Assembly (NCBI RefSeq): GCF_003443895.1
Contig: NZ_QQOA01000015.1
Coordinates: 105,731 to 169,730 of the forward strand
Length of the DNA: 64,000 bases
Reading direction: 5' to 3'
Origin: Paraburkholderia phosphatilytica
Lineage (GTDB): Bacteria > Pseudomonadota > Gammaproteobacteria > Burkholderiales > Burkholderiaceae
Shown: one piece after another, positions 43,106 to 52,348 of the stretch
Layout: the number at the start of each line of letters is the position of its first letter
How positions within the stretch are numbered: position 1 is the first letter of the stretch
The notes under the pieces: generated by a model
Database searches by the model: none
What the model was told of the DNA's origin: nothing
Seen by the model: the letters and a program-made list of their open reading frames with translations, nothing else
Made by a program: the position numbers and the translations under genes

Positions 43106-44494
43106 ATGTCCCTTTTCCGCAAGAAAAACGTCGAGCACATGCTGGCCGGCGCGCAACAGGCTGGCTTGAAGAAAGCGCTCGGCGCGCTGGATCTCACCTT
43201 TCTCGGCATCGGCGCCATCATCGGCACCGGCATCTTCGTGCTCACCGGCACGGGCGCCGTGCAGGCCGGCCCGGCGCTGATGCTGTCGTTCGTGGTCGCG
43301 GCGATCGCCTGCTGTTTCGCCGCGCTCGCCTACGCGGAGTTCGCGTCGACGATTCCCGTCGCCGGCTCGATCTACACCTACTCCTACGCGACGCTCGGCG
43401 AACTGGCCGCGTGGATCATCGGCTGGGATCTGATGCTGGAATACGGACTCGCCACGTCGGCGGTGTCGGTCGGCTGGTCGGGCTATCTGCAGTCGCTGCT
43501 GGCGGGCTTCGGCGTGTCGCTGCCGGACGCCCTCACCGCTGCGCCCGGCGCAGTGCCCGGTCACGAGACGCTCTTCAACCTGCCCGCGTTCCTCGTGATG
43601 ATGGCAATCACCGCGCTGCTGTCGGTCGGCGTGCGGGAATCGACGCGCATCAACAACGTGATGGTCGCGATCAAGGTCACCGTGGTGCTGCTGGTGATCG
43701 CGGTCGGCGTCTTCCACGTGAACCCGGCGAACTGGCATCCGTTCATGCCGAACGGCTGGAACGGCGTGTTCGGCGCGGCCGCGGTGATGTTCTTCGCGTT
43801 CATCGGCTTCGACTCCGTGTCGTCCGCCGCCGAAGAGGTGAAGAACCCGAAGCGCGACCTGCCGATCGGCATCATCGCGTCGCTGATCGTCTGCGCGATC
43901 CTGTACGTGGTGGTGGCCGCCGTCGTGACCGGCATCGTGCCGTCCGCGCAGTTCGCGAACATCTCGCACCCGGTGTCGTACGCGCTGCAGGTGGCCGGAC
44001 AGAAGTGGGTGGCGGGCTTCATCGATCTGGGCGCGGTGCTCGGCATGCTGACCGTGATCCTCGTGATGAGCTACGGCCAGACGCGCGTGATCTTCGCGAT
44101 GTCGCGCGACGGGCTCTTGCCGGGCGCACTGTCGCGCGTGCATCCGCGCTTTGCGACGCCGTTCCTGACCACGTGGCTCGTCGGCATCTTCTTCGGGCTG
44201 ATCGGTGCGCTCGTGCCGCTCAACGTGCTCGCGGAGCTGATCAACATCGGCACGCTCGCGGCGTTCTCGATGGTGTCGGTCGCCGTGCTGATCCTGCGCC
44301 GAACGCACCCGCATCTGCCGCGCGCGTTCCGCTGCCCGGGCGTGCCGGTCGTGCCGCTGCTGGCCGTTGCGTCGTGCGTGTTCCTGATGCTCAACCTGCA
44401 GCGCACGACGTGGATCGCGTTCGTGGTGTGGCTCGTGATCGGGCTCGTCGTGTACTTCGGCTATTCGCGCCGCAGGTCGCTGCTCGCGAACTGA
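43106..44494 (+). CDS. APC-family amino acid permease
   Basis: A 462-residue transporter with about twelve membrane helices. DLTFLGIGAIIGTGIFVLTG is the APC TM1 signature; FAFIGFDSVSSAAEEVKNPKRDLPIG is the conserved segment after TM6. It belongs to the cationic amino acid transporter-like (CAT) branch. Substrate is an amino acid of unknown type. Confidence 0.93.
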   Translation: MSLFRKKNVEHMLAGAQQAGLKKALGALDLTFLGIGAIIGTGIFVLTGTGAVQAGPALMLSFVVAAIACCFAALAYAEFASTIPVAGSIYTYSYATLGELAAWIIGWDLMLEYGLATSAVSVGWSGYLQSLLAGFGVSLPDALTAAPGAVPGHETLFNLPAFLVMMAITALLSVGVRESTRINNVMVAIKVTVVLLVIAVGVFHVNPANWHPFMPNGWNGVFGAAAVMFFAFIGFDSVSSAAEEVKNPKRDLPIGIIASLIVCAILYVVVAAVVTGIVPSAQFANISHPVSYALQVAGQKWVAGFIDLGAVLGMLTVILVMSYGQTRVIFAMSRDGLLPGALSRVHPRFATPFLTTWLVGIFFGLIGALVPLNVLAELINIGTLAAFSMVSVAVLILRRTHPHLPRAFRCPGVPVVPLLAVASCVFLMLNLQRTTWIAFVVWLVIGLVVYFGYSRRRSLLAN

Positions 44495-44761
44495 GCGTGA
44501 CTCGCGTTTGATTCTGCTGCGCCGCCCTCACCGGCGACGCAGCACGCACAACAACGAACGCAAGATTCCGGACCCCACAAAGAAGAACCTTGAATCGAAC
44601 CGGGCCGGGCAGGGAAAAAATCCATAAACGCCGCCCCTGTTTTGTGCTTTACTTTTCGCTAGAACCATAAAAGTCCTCACCGACCAACCCCGACCCTCAT
44701 AGCAGGTAGCGGCAGGTAGTGACTCCGGGCCGGAGCGGGTCTCATCCATTGGAGACAGTTC

Positions 44762-45262
44762 ATGGCGATCAGCATCCGTCTGACGGTCAACGGCAATCCC
44801 GTGACCGCCAGCGTCGAACCTCACACCTTGCTAGTCCAGTTCCTGCGGGAGCAGCTGCATCTGACCGGCACGCACGTCGGCTGCGACACCGCGCAGTGCG
44901 GCGCGTGCACCGTGCACCTGGACGGCCGCGCGATCAAGTCGTGCAACATCCTCGCGGTCCAGGCGGAAGGCGCCGACGTGACGACGATCGAAGGCCTCGC
45001 GAAGAACGGCGAACTGCACCCGATGCAGGCCGCGTTCCGCGAATGCCACGGCCTGCAATGCGGCTTCTGCACGCCCGGCATGGTGATGGCCGGGACCGCG
45101 CTTGCGGCGAACTGCCCCAACCTCACCGAAGCCGAGGTGCGCGAACAGCTCGACGGCAACCTGTGCCGCTGTACGGGCTATCACAACATCGTCAAGGCAG
45201 TGCTCGCCGGCGCCGAAGGCATGAAGGCCGGCGCGGCATCCAGAACCACGGCCACCGCCTGA
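44762..45262 (+). CDS. coxS: [2Fe-2S] small subunit of a form II CODH-like molybdenum hydroxylase
   Basis: A 166-residue iron-sulfur subunit. The plant-type cluster is held by GCDTAQCGACTVH, the second [2Fe-2S] by CGFCTPGM and LCRCTGYHNI. It relays electrons from the molybdenum site in the large subunit to FAD in the medium subunit. First gene of the operon; GGAGACAG precedes the ATG. The order S-L-M is the one seen for form II, against M-S-L in true CO dehydrogenases. Confidence 0.93.
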   Translation: MAISIRLTVNGNPVTASVEPHTLLVQFLREQLHLTGTHVGCDTAQCGACTVHLDGRAIKSCNILAVQAEGADVTTIEGLAKNGELHPMQAAFRECHGLQCGFCTPGMVMAGTALAANCPNLTEAEVREQLDGNLCRCTGYHNIVKAVLAGAEGMKAGAASRTTATA

Positions 45263-45272
45263 GGAGACGACG

Positions 45273-47660
45273 ATGAACGCACCCGACAACCATCGCATGA
45301 TCGGCGCGCCGGTCAAGCGCAAGGAAGACTTCCGTTTCCTCACCGGCGCCGGCCAGTACACCGACGACGTCGTGATGCCCCAGCAGACCTATGCCGTGTT
45401 CGTGCGCTCGTCGCACGCGCATGCGCGCATCAAGCGCGTCGACACGAGCGCGGCGAAGCAGTCGCCCGGCGTCGTCGCGATCTTCACCGGCGCGGACGTG
45501 CAGGCGGACAACGTCGGCGGCCTGCCGTGCGGCTGGCTGATCCACAGCATCGACGGCACGCCGATGAAGGAGCCGGCGCATCCGGTGATCGCGCATACGA
45601 AGGTGCGCCACGTCGGCGACCAGGTCGCGATCGTGATCGCCGAATCGGTGAAAGAGGCGAAAGACGCCGCCGAGCTGATCGAGGTCGACTACGACGAGCT
45701 GCCCGCCGTCGTCGATACCGCGCATGCCGCGGACGCCGGCCAGGCCGCGGTGCACGACGACGTGCCCGACAACACCTGCTACACGTGGGGCCACGGCGAC
45801 AAGGCCGCGACCGATGCCGCGTTCGCGAAAGCCGCGCACGTGACGACGCTCGACATCGTGAACAACCGCCTCGTGCCGAACGCGATCGAGCCGCGCGCCG
45901 TGAACGCGTCGTACTCGCCGCACGACGACAGCTACACGGTCTACGTCGCGAACCAGAACCCGCACGTCGAGCGCCTGCTGATGGCCGCGTTCGTGCTGGC
46001 GCTGCCGGAATCGAAGGTGCGCGTGGTCGCGCCGGACGTGGGCGGCGGCTTCGGCTCGAAGATCTTCCTGTACGCGGAAGACGTCGCGCTCACGTGGGCG
46101 TCGAAGAAAGTGCGCCGGCCGATCAAGTGGACCGCCGAGCGCTCCGAGGCGTTCCTCTCCGACGCGCACGGTCGCGATCACGTGACGAAGGCCGAACTCG
46201 CGATGGACGCCGACGGCAAGTTCCTCGCGATGCGCGTGCATACGATCGCGAACATGGGCGCGTATCTGTCGACCTTCGCGTCCAGCGTGCCGACTATCCT
46301 GTACGCGACGCTGCTCGCCGGCCAGTACACGACGCCCGCGATCTACGCCGAAGTGAAAGCGGTGTTCACGAACACGGTACCCGTCGATGCGTATCGCGGC
46401 GCCGGGCGGCCGGAAGCGACCTATGTGGTCGAGCGGCTCGTCGAAACCGCCGCGCGCGAGATGAAGCTCGATCCGGCGGAAATTCGCCGTCGCAACTTCA
46501 TCAAGGCGTTCCCGTACGCGACGCCGGTCGGCCTCACCTACGACACCGGCGACTACGAAGCGTGCCTCTCCCGCGCATTGCAGCTCGCGGACGTCGAAGG
46601 CTTCGCGGCACGTCGCGCGGAATCGGAAAAGAACGGCAAGCGGCGCGGCCTCGGCTACTCGTGCTACATCGAGGCATGCGGCCTCGCGCCGTCGAACATC
46701 GCGGGCGCGCTCGGCGCGCGGGCGGGCCTCTTCGAAGCCGGCGAAATTCGCGTGCATCCGACGGGCTCGGTCACCGTGTTCACCGGCTCGCATAGCCACG
46801 GTCAGGGACACGAAACCACGTTCGCGCAGGTGGTCGCGGACCGTCTCGGCATTCCGCTCGAAAACGTCGAGATCGTGCACGGCGACACCGGCCGCATTCC
46901 GTTCGGCATGGGCACGTATGGCTCACGTTCGATCGCGGTGGGCGGCTCGGCAATCATGAAAGCGCTCGACAAGATCGAGTCGAAGGCGAAGAAGATCGCC
47001 GCGCATCTGCTCGAAGCGTCGGCGGACGACATCGAGTTCAAGGACGGCGTATTCCGCGTGGCCGGCACCGACCGCACGAAGACCTTCGTCGACGTGTCGC
47101 TCGCCGCGTACGTGCCGCACAACTATCCGCTCGACAAGCTCGAACCGGGCCTCGACGAAAGCGCGTTCTACGACCCGACCAACTTCACGTATCCGGCCGG
47201 CGCGTACCTCTGCGAAGTGGAAGTCGACGTCGATACCGGCGAGACGCGCATCGAGCGCTTCACCGCCGTCGACGACTTCGGCAACGTGATCAACCCGATG
47301 ATCGTCGAAGGCCAGGTGCATGGCGGGCTCGGCCAGGGCATCGGCCAGGCGATGCTGGAGCGCTGCGTGTACGACAACGAGACCGGCCAGCTGCTGTCCG
47401 GCTCGTACATGGACTACGCGATGCCGCACGCGTCCGACCTGCCGTCGTTCACCGTCGAAACCGCAAAGGGCACGCCGTGCACGCACAATCCGCTCGGCGT
47501 GAAAGGCTGCGGCGAGGCGGGCGCGATCGGCTCGCCGCCCGCGGTGATCAACGCGATCCTCGACGCGCTCGCACCGCTCGGCGTGACTGACCTGCAGATG
47601 CCCGCGACGCCGCACCGCGTGTGGTCCGCGATTCATGCAGCCCAGTCGGCTCAACATTAA
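45273..47660 (+). CDS. coxL: Molybdopterin large subunit, form II CODH-like (xanthine dehydrogenase family)
   Basis: A 795-residue catalytic subunit binding molybdenum-pterin cytosine dinucleotide. The active-site loop at residues 373-379 is AYRGAGR, the form II signature; form I CO dehydrogenases have AYXCSFR with the Cys that ligates Cu. Thus the copper-binding Cys is absent and efficient CO oxidation is not predicted. Other segments: VVAPDVGGGFGSKIF and the catalytic Glu in KGCGEAGAIGSPP near the end. Substrate unknown, likely an aldehyde, purine or N-heterocycle. Confidence 0.95.
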   Translation: MNAPDNHRMIGAPVKRKEDFRFLTGAGQYTDDVVMPQQTYAVFVRSSHAHARIKRVDTSAAKQSPGVVAIFTGADVQADNVGGLPCGWLIHSIDGTPMKEPAHPVIAHTKVRHVGDQVAIVIAESVKEAKDAAELIEVDYDELPAVVDTAHAADAGQAAVHDDVPDNTCYTWGHGDKAATDAAFAKAAHVTTLDIVNNRLVPNAIEPRAVNASYSPHDDSYTVYVANQNPHVERLLMAAFVLALPESKVRVVAPDVGGGFGSKIFLYAEDVALTWASKKVRRPIKWTAERSEAFLSDAHGRDHVTKAELAMDADGKFLAMRVHTIANMGAYLSTFASSVPTILYATLLAGQYTTPAIYAEVKAVFTNTVPVDAYRGAGRPEATYVVERLVETAAREMKLDPAEIRRRNFIKAFPYATPVGLTYDTGDYEACLSRALQLADVEGFAARRAESEKNGKRRGLGYSCYIEACGLAPSNIAGALGARAGLFEAGEIRVHPTGSVTVFTGSHSHGQGHETTFAQVVADRLGIPLENVEIVHGDTGRIPFGMGTYGSRSIAVGGSAIMKALDKIESKAKKIAAHLLEASADDIEFKDGVFRVAGTDRTKTFVDVSLAAYVPHNYPLDKLEPGLDESAFYDPTNFTYPAGAYLCEVEVDVDTGETRIERFTAVDDFGNVINPMIVEGQVHGGLGQGIGQAMLERCVYDNETGQLLSGSYMDYAMPHASDLPSFTVETAKGTPCTHNPLGVKGCGEAGAIGSPPAVINAILDALAPLGVTDLQMPATPHRVWSAIHAAQSAQH

Positions 47661-47673
47661 CGGAGGCGCCACC

Positions 47674-48471
47674 ATGTATTCATTCGACTACCAACGCGCC
47701 ACCGAACCGAAAGACGCCGTCTCGGCACTGCAGGCGGATAGCGACGCGAAATTCCTCGCCGGCGGCCAGAGCCTCCTGCCGACGATGCGTTTGCGTCTCG
47801 CGCAACCGTCGAAGCTGATCGACGTCACGCGCATTGCGGCGATGAAGGCGATCCGCGTCGACGGACAGACGGTGTCGATCGGCGCGGCTGTGTGCCACGC
47901 GGACGTCGCCGCGAATGCCGACGTGGCGCGCGCGCTGCCGGGACTCGCGTTCCTCGCGTCGCAGATCGGCGACCGTCAGGTGCGCGCGCTCGGCACGATC
48001 GGCGGCTCGCTCGCGAACAACGATCCCGCCGCGTGCTACCCGGCCGCCGTGCTCGCGCTGAACGGCACGGTCGTCACCGACCGCCGCCGCATCGCCGCCG
48101 AGGATTTCTTCGTCGGCATGTACGAGACCGCGCTCGCAGCCGACGAGCTGATCACGTCGGTCGAATTCCCGGCCGCGGAAAAATCCGCGTACGAGAAATT
48201 CCGCAACCCGGCCTCGCACTTCGCGCTGGTCGGCGTGTTCGTCGCGAAGACGGGCCAAGGCGTGCGCGTCGCGATCACGGGCGCGGCGTCGTCGGTGTTC
48301 CGCTCGCCTGAACTGGAGCAGGCGCTATCGGCAAATTTCACGCCGGAAGCGGCGCGCGGCGTGACGGTGTCGTCCGGCGATCTGCAGACCGACCTGCACG
48401 CGAGCGCCGAATACCGCGCGCATCTGATTCCGGTGCTCGCGGCGCGCGCGGTCGCGAAGGCGAACAGCTAG
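47674..48471 (+). CDS. coxM: FAD-binding medium subunit of the molybdenum hydroxylase
   Basis: A 265-residue flavin subunit of the CoxM/XdhB family. FAD contacts are AGGQSLLPTMRLR (residues about 32-44) and TIGGSLANNDPAA. ATG 47674 is chosen because GGAGGC is just upstream; the gene starts 13 bases after coxL stops. Confidence 0.93.
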   Translation: MYSFDYQRATEPKDAVSALQADSDAKFLAGGQSLLPTMRLRLAQPSKLIDVTRIAAMKAIRVDGQTVSIGAAVCHADVAANADVARALPGLAFLASQIGDRQVRALGTIGGSLANNDPAACYPAAVLALNGTVVTDRRRIAAEDFFVGMYETALAADELITSVEFPAAEKSAYEKFRNPASHFALVGVFVAKTGQGVRVAITGAASSVFRSPELEQALSANFTPEAARGVTVSSGDLQTDLHASAEYRAHLIPVLAARAVAKANS

Positions 48472-48607
48472 CTGCGCAGACGGGGCCAGTCCGTGGGCGC
48501 GCATGCGACCCACGGACGTACAACGTGAGAAGATCAGGTGACGGCAGGCGGCCCGGTGCATCCGGGCCGCCTCGCCGCACCCTCCCGCGCCCGGATCAGG
48601 ATCCGCC

Positions 48608-49495
48608 ATGCAGCCAGCCTCGATCGACGAAACCCATGCGCAGTTGAACGCGCAAGGCTATTTCGCCAGCCGCGAACTTGCGACTGCGCTCTTTCTCGCG
48701 CTGAAGATGGAGCGGCCGCTGTTCGTCGAAGGTGAGCCCGGCGTCGGCAAGACCGAGCTCGCGAAGGCGGCGGCCGGCATGCTCGGCACGTCGATGCTGC
48801 GGCTGCAATGCTACGAAGGTCTCGATACCGCAAGCGCGCTTTACGAGTGGGACTACCCACGACAGATCATGGCGCTGCGTCTCGCGGAAGCGGCGGGCGA
48901 AACGCCGCGCAACGACACGCTCTATCGCAGCGAATTCCTGCTGAAGCGACCGCTATTGCAAGCGTTGTTGCCCGACGAACAACAGCCCGGCGTGCAGCGC
49001 GTGTTGCTGATCGACGAGATCGATCGCGCCGACGAACCGTTCGAAGCGTTCCTGCTCGAACTGCTGTCCGATTTCCAGGTGTCGATTCCCGAGTACGGCA
49101 CGGTGCGTGCCGAGCATGCGCCGCTCGTCGTGATGACGTCGAACCGCACGCGCGAAGTGCACGACGCGTTGAAGCGCCGCTGCCTCTATCAATGGGTCGG
49201 CTATCCGGATCGCGAACGCGAACTCGAGATCGTCGCCGCGCGCGCCCCGCAGACGTCGGCCGATCTGCAGCGGCGAGCGGTCGGCTTCGTACACCAGCTG
49301 CGCACGATGGACCTGTTCAAGGCGCCCGGCATCGCCGAGACGATCGACTGGTGCCGCGCGCTCGCGGCGCTCTCAGTGACGGAGCTCGATCCGCAGTCGG
49401 TGCAGGACACGCTCGGCGTGCTGCTGAAGTACCAGGACGACCTCGCGCGGCTCGATCACGACCGCATCGCGCAGTGTCTCGCCGAAGCGCAGTGA
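48608..49495 (+). CDS. coxD: MoxR-type AAA+ ATPase, CoxD-like
   Basis: A 295-residue AAA+ protein with Walker A GEPGVGKTE near residue 40, Walker B LLIDEIDR near 135 and sensor-1 VMTSNRTRE. CoxD works with CoxE in post-translational assembly of the metal site of CODH. In a form II cluster its exact target is unknown, but the genes are kept together, suggesting maturation of the enzyme encoded just upstream. Confidence 0.9.
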   Translation: MQPASIDETHAQLNAQGYFASRELATALFLALKMERPLFVEGEPGVGKTELAKAAAGMLGTSMLRLQCYEGLDTASALYEWDYPRQIMALRLAEAAGETPRNDTLYRSEFLLKRPLLQALLPDEQQPGVQRVLLIDEIDRADEPFEAFLLELLSDFQVSIPEYGTVRAEHAPLVVMTSNRTREVHDALKRRCLYQWVGYPDRERELEIVAARAPQTSADLQRRAVGFVHQLRTMDLFKAPGIAETIDWCRALAALSVTELDPQSVQDTLGVLLKYQDDLARLDHDRIAQCLAEAQ

Positions 49496-49502
49496 CACGA
49501 TC

Positions 49503-50744
49503 ATGAGCACGCCGACGTACGACCACGCCCCGCCGATCGCACGCAACGTCGTGCATTTCGTGCGCGTGCTGCGCGGCGCCGGGCTGCCGATGTCGCCGGC
49601 GCAATCGGTCGATGCGCTCGATGCATTGCGCTACATCGATCTGTCGCAGCGCGACGACGTGCGCGCCGCGCTCGCCGCCGTGCTCGTGTTCGCACCGGAC
49701 GAACGGCCGCTCTTCGACGCCGCGTTCGACCTCTTCTGGCACGCACCCGACTGGGAAGGCAAGCTGCGCGCGCTGCTGCTGCCGAAGGTGCAAGGTGGCC
49801 TGCCGCCGCCGAAGCGCAACAACCGTCTCGCCGACGCGCTGGCGGTGCGCCCGCCGCCCTCAGCCGCTGCACGGCCCAACGCTCAGCAGACCGAACAACG
49901 CGAGCTGCACGCGAACGTCACGTTCAGCGCGGAAGAGCGCCTGCGTCACCGCGATTTCGACACGCTCACCGCCGACGAATGGCGCACGCTGCGTCATCTG
50001 ATCCGCGCACATCGGCTGCCGCTCGCGACCGAACCGACGCGCCGGATGAAGGCATCGTCGCGCGGCACGCACGCGGATCTGCGCGCGAGCGCGCGCCACG
50101 CGGTGCGCGCGGGCGGCGACTGGACCGTGTGGAAGTACCGCGCGGTCGTCGAACGCAAACCGCCGCTCGTGCTGATGCTCGACATCTCCGGCTCGATGAG
50201 CAGCTATTCGCGCGCGGTGCTGTACTTCTGCCACGCGCTACTGCAATCGCGCGAGCGCCTGCAGGTGTTCCTGTTCGGCACGCGGCTCACCAACGCGACG
50301 CGCGCGCTGCGCGAGCGCGATCCCGATGTCGCGATCGCGACGATCGCCGAGCAGGTGGTCGACTGGTCGGGCGGCACGCGCATCGGCGGCGCGCTCGCGG
50401 AATTCAACCGCCGCTGGGCACGTCGCGTGCTGGGCGGACGGGCCACCGTGCTGCTCGTCACCGACGGTCTGGATCACGAAGCGATCGACGTGCTCGAACA
50501 CGAGATGGCGCGCCTGCACCGCTTCGCGCATCGCATCGTGTGGCTCAACCCGCTGTTGCGCTACACCGCATTCGCGCCGAAAGCGCGCGGCGTGCAGGCG
50601 ATCCTGCCGCACGTCGACGCACACCGGCCGGTTCACAACCTCGAATGCCTGGCCGCGTTCGGCCAGGATCTCGCGCAGCTCGCGCGCGTGCCGCACGCGT
50701 CGCCGCGACACCCACCATCTGGAGGAGACACGCGATGGAACTGA
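49503..50744 (+). CDS. coxE: VWA-domain protein, CoxE-like
   Basis: A 413-residue protein. The C-terminal half is a von Willebrand A domain with a MIDAS site, LMLDISGSMSSYS (DxSxS), near residue 225, and later Thr/Asp positions in WSGGTRIGG and LVTDGLDHE. Partner of the MoxR ATPase in complex assembly. It overlaps coxG by ten bases. Confidence 0.9.
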   Translation: MSTPTYDHAPPIARNVVHFVRVLRGAGLPMSPAQSVDALDALRYIDLSQRDDVRAALAAVLVFAPDERPLFDAAFDLFWHAPDWEGKLRALLLPKVQGGLPPPKRNNRLADALAVRPPPSAAARPNAQQTEQRELHANVTFSAEERLRHRDFDTLTADEWRTLRHLIRAHRLPLATEPTRRMKASSRGTHADLRASARHAVRAGGDWTVWKYRAVVERKPPLVLMLDISGSMSSYSRAVLYFCHALLQSRERLQVFLFGTRLTNATRALRERDPDVAIATIAEQVVDWSGGTRIGGALAEFNRRWARRVLGGRATVLLVTDGLDHEAIDVLEHEMARLHRFAHRIVWLNPLLRYTAFAPKARGVQAILPHVDAHRPVHNLECLAAFGQDLAQLARVPHASPRHPPSGGDTRWN

Positions 50745-51223
50745 CGGAAAGCTACATGCTGCCCGTGCCGCAGCAACGCGCATGGGAAGCGCTCAACGAC
50801 ACGGCGATCCTGCGCGCGTCGATTCCCGGCTGCGACAACATCGAAGCCGAAGGCGAGAACGAATACGCGCTGTCGATGAGCGCGTCGGTCGGACCGGTGA
50901 AGGCGCGCTTCAAGGGACGCATGCTGCTCACCGACGTCGATGCGCCGCACACCTACACGATCGTGTTCGAAGGCCAGGGCGGCGGCGCAGGCTTCGGCAA
51001 GGGCAGCGCGCGCGTGGTGCTGGAGCCTGAAGGCGACGCGTCGACGAAGCTCACCTACACGGCGAGCGCGCAGATCGGCGGCAAGCTCGCGCAGATCGGC
51101 TCGCGGCTCGTCGACGGCGCGGCGAAGAAACTCGCGGGCCAGTTCTTCAAGCGCTTCAGCGCGCAGGTGACCGGCGAAGGCGCCGACGAAGCCGCCGACG
51201 CACCCGCGGACGATGACGCATAA
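50735..51223 (+). CDS. coxG: CoxG-type SRPBCC-fold protein
   Basis: A 162-residue carbon monoxide dehydrogenase subunit G family protein (MELTESYMLPVPQQRAWEALND start; GPVKARFKGRMLL; YTASAQIGGKLAQIGSRLVDGAAK). In Oligotropha CoxG helps anchor CODH to the membrane. The last residues are acidic (EAADAPADDDA). The ATG is inside the end of coxE with GGAGGAG upstream. Confidence 0.92.
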   Translation: MELTESYMLPVPQQRAWEALNDTAILRASIPGCDNIEAEGENEYALSMSASVGPVKARFKGRMLLTDVDAPHTYTIVFEGQGGGAGFGKGSARVVLEPEGDASTKLTYTASAQIGGKLAQIGSRLVDGAAKKLAGQFFKRFSAQVTGEGADEAADAPADDDA

Positions 51224-51292
51224 TCGAAGCATCAGGTACGCGCGCGGTGGCCCTATCGTCGGCGCGGCCAGGCTCAAAGGAATGGTCACATC

Positions 51293-52312
51293 ATGGACAG
51301 CGTGGATCTCGAGGTCCTGAAGTCCAGCGCGCGCTGGCTCGACGAAGGGCATCGCGTGCTGCTCGTTACCGTCGTGAAGACGTGGGGGTCGTCGCCGCGC
51401 CCCGAAGGCGCGATGCTCGCGGTACGCGACGACGGCCTCGTGGTCGGCTCGGTGTCGGGCGGCTGCATCGAAGACGACCTGATCGACCGCGTGCGCCAGC
51501 GCGGCATCGAGCAGACGCATCCCGAAGCGGTGAAGTACGGCATCACCGCGGAGGAAGCGCATCGTTTCGGTCTGCCATGCGGTGGCACGATCCAGCTCGT
51601 GCTCGAACCGCTGACGAAGGCGAGCGGCGTCGCCGATCTCTGCGATGCGGTAGAGCGTGGCGAACTGGTGGCGCGTACGGTCGAGATGAAAACGGGCCGC
51701 GCGCGCATCGGTCCTGCGCAGGCCACCGATGGCGTCGACTTCAACGACGAGCGCCTGTTGACTATTCACGGGCCGCGCTACCGGATGCTCGTGATCGGCG
51801 CGGGGCAGCTGTCGCGCTACCTCTGCCAGATCGCGGTGGGACTCGACTATCAGGTCACCGTGTGCGACCCGCGCGAAGAATACACGGACGAGTGGAACAT
51901 CCCCGGCACGAAGGTCGTACGCACGATGCCCGACGATACCGTGCTCGACATGAAGCTCGACGAGCGCTGCGCGGTGATCGCGCTCACGCACGACCCGAAG
52001 CTCGACGACCTCGCGTTGATGGAAGCGCTGAAAACGCCGGCGTTTTACGTCGGCGCGCTAGGCTCGCGCCGCAACAACGCGGCGCGGCGCGAACGGCTGA
52101 AGGAGTTCGATCTGAACGACGCCGAGCTCGCGCGCCTGCATGGACCCGTCGGCATCTACATCGGCAGCCGGACGCCACCGGAGATTGCAGTGTCGATTCT
52201 TGCGGAAGTGACGGCGGCGAAGAACGGCGTGTCGTTGCCCACGCTCTTGCAGGTGGAAGGTGCGAAGGCTGCGCGTGAAGTCACGGCGAGCGGAGATGCG
52301 TGCCGCGTGTAG
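51293..52312 (+). CDS. XdhC/CoxF-family molybdenum cofactor-processing protein
   Basis: A 339-residue protein of the XdhC family, which binds molybdenum cofactor, supports its sulfuration and protects it until insertion into the hydroxylase. The N-terminal XdhC_CoxI domain (TVVKTWGSSPRPEGAMLAV; GSVSGGCIEDDLIDRV) and the C-terminal Rossmann-like domain (YRMLVIGAGQLSRYLCQIAVGLD; LGSRRNNAARRERLKEF) are both present. It completes the operon. Confidence 0.92.
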   Translation: MDSVDLEVLKSSARWLDEGHRVLLVTVVKTWGSSPRPEGAMLAVRDDGLVVGSVSGGCIEDDLIDRVRQRGIEQTHPEAVKYGITAEEAHRFGLPCGGTIQLVLEPLTKASGVADLCDAVERGELVARTVEMKTGRARIGPAQATDGVDFNDERLLTIHGPRYRMLVIGAGQLSRYLCQIAVGLDYQVTVCDPREEYTDEWNIPGTKVVRTMPDDTVLDMKLDERCAVIALTHDPKLDDLALMEALKTPAFYVGALGSRRNNAARRERLKEFDLNDAELARLHGPVGIYIGSRTPPEIAVSILAEVTAAKNGVSLPTLLQVEGAKAAREVTASGDACRV

Positions 52313-52348
52313 CGCGGCACCTTCGTCACGCGACGCGCCAGTTCGAAA

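Noticed and set aside
44495..44560. Terminator after the amino acid permease (CTGCGCCGCC/GGCGACGCAG)
   Set aside because: A stem with a mismatch can form, but no T run follows on either strand.
45192..46880. Long minus-strand frame opposite coxL
   Set aside because: Composition is Arg/Ala/His-rich shadow coding typical of high-GC genes; no start signal or family motif.
44762..48471. Form I (true) CO dehydrogenase
   Set aside because: The large subunit has AYRGAGR, not AYXCSFR, and the gene order is S-L-M.
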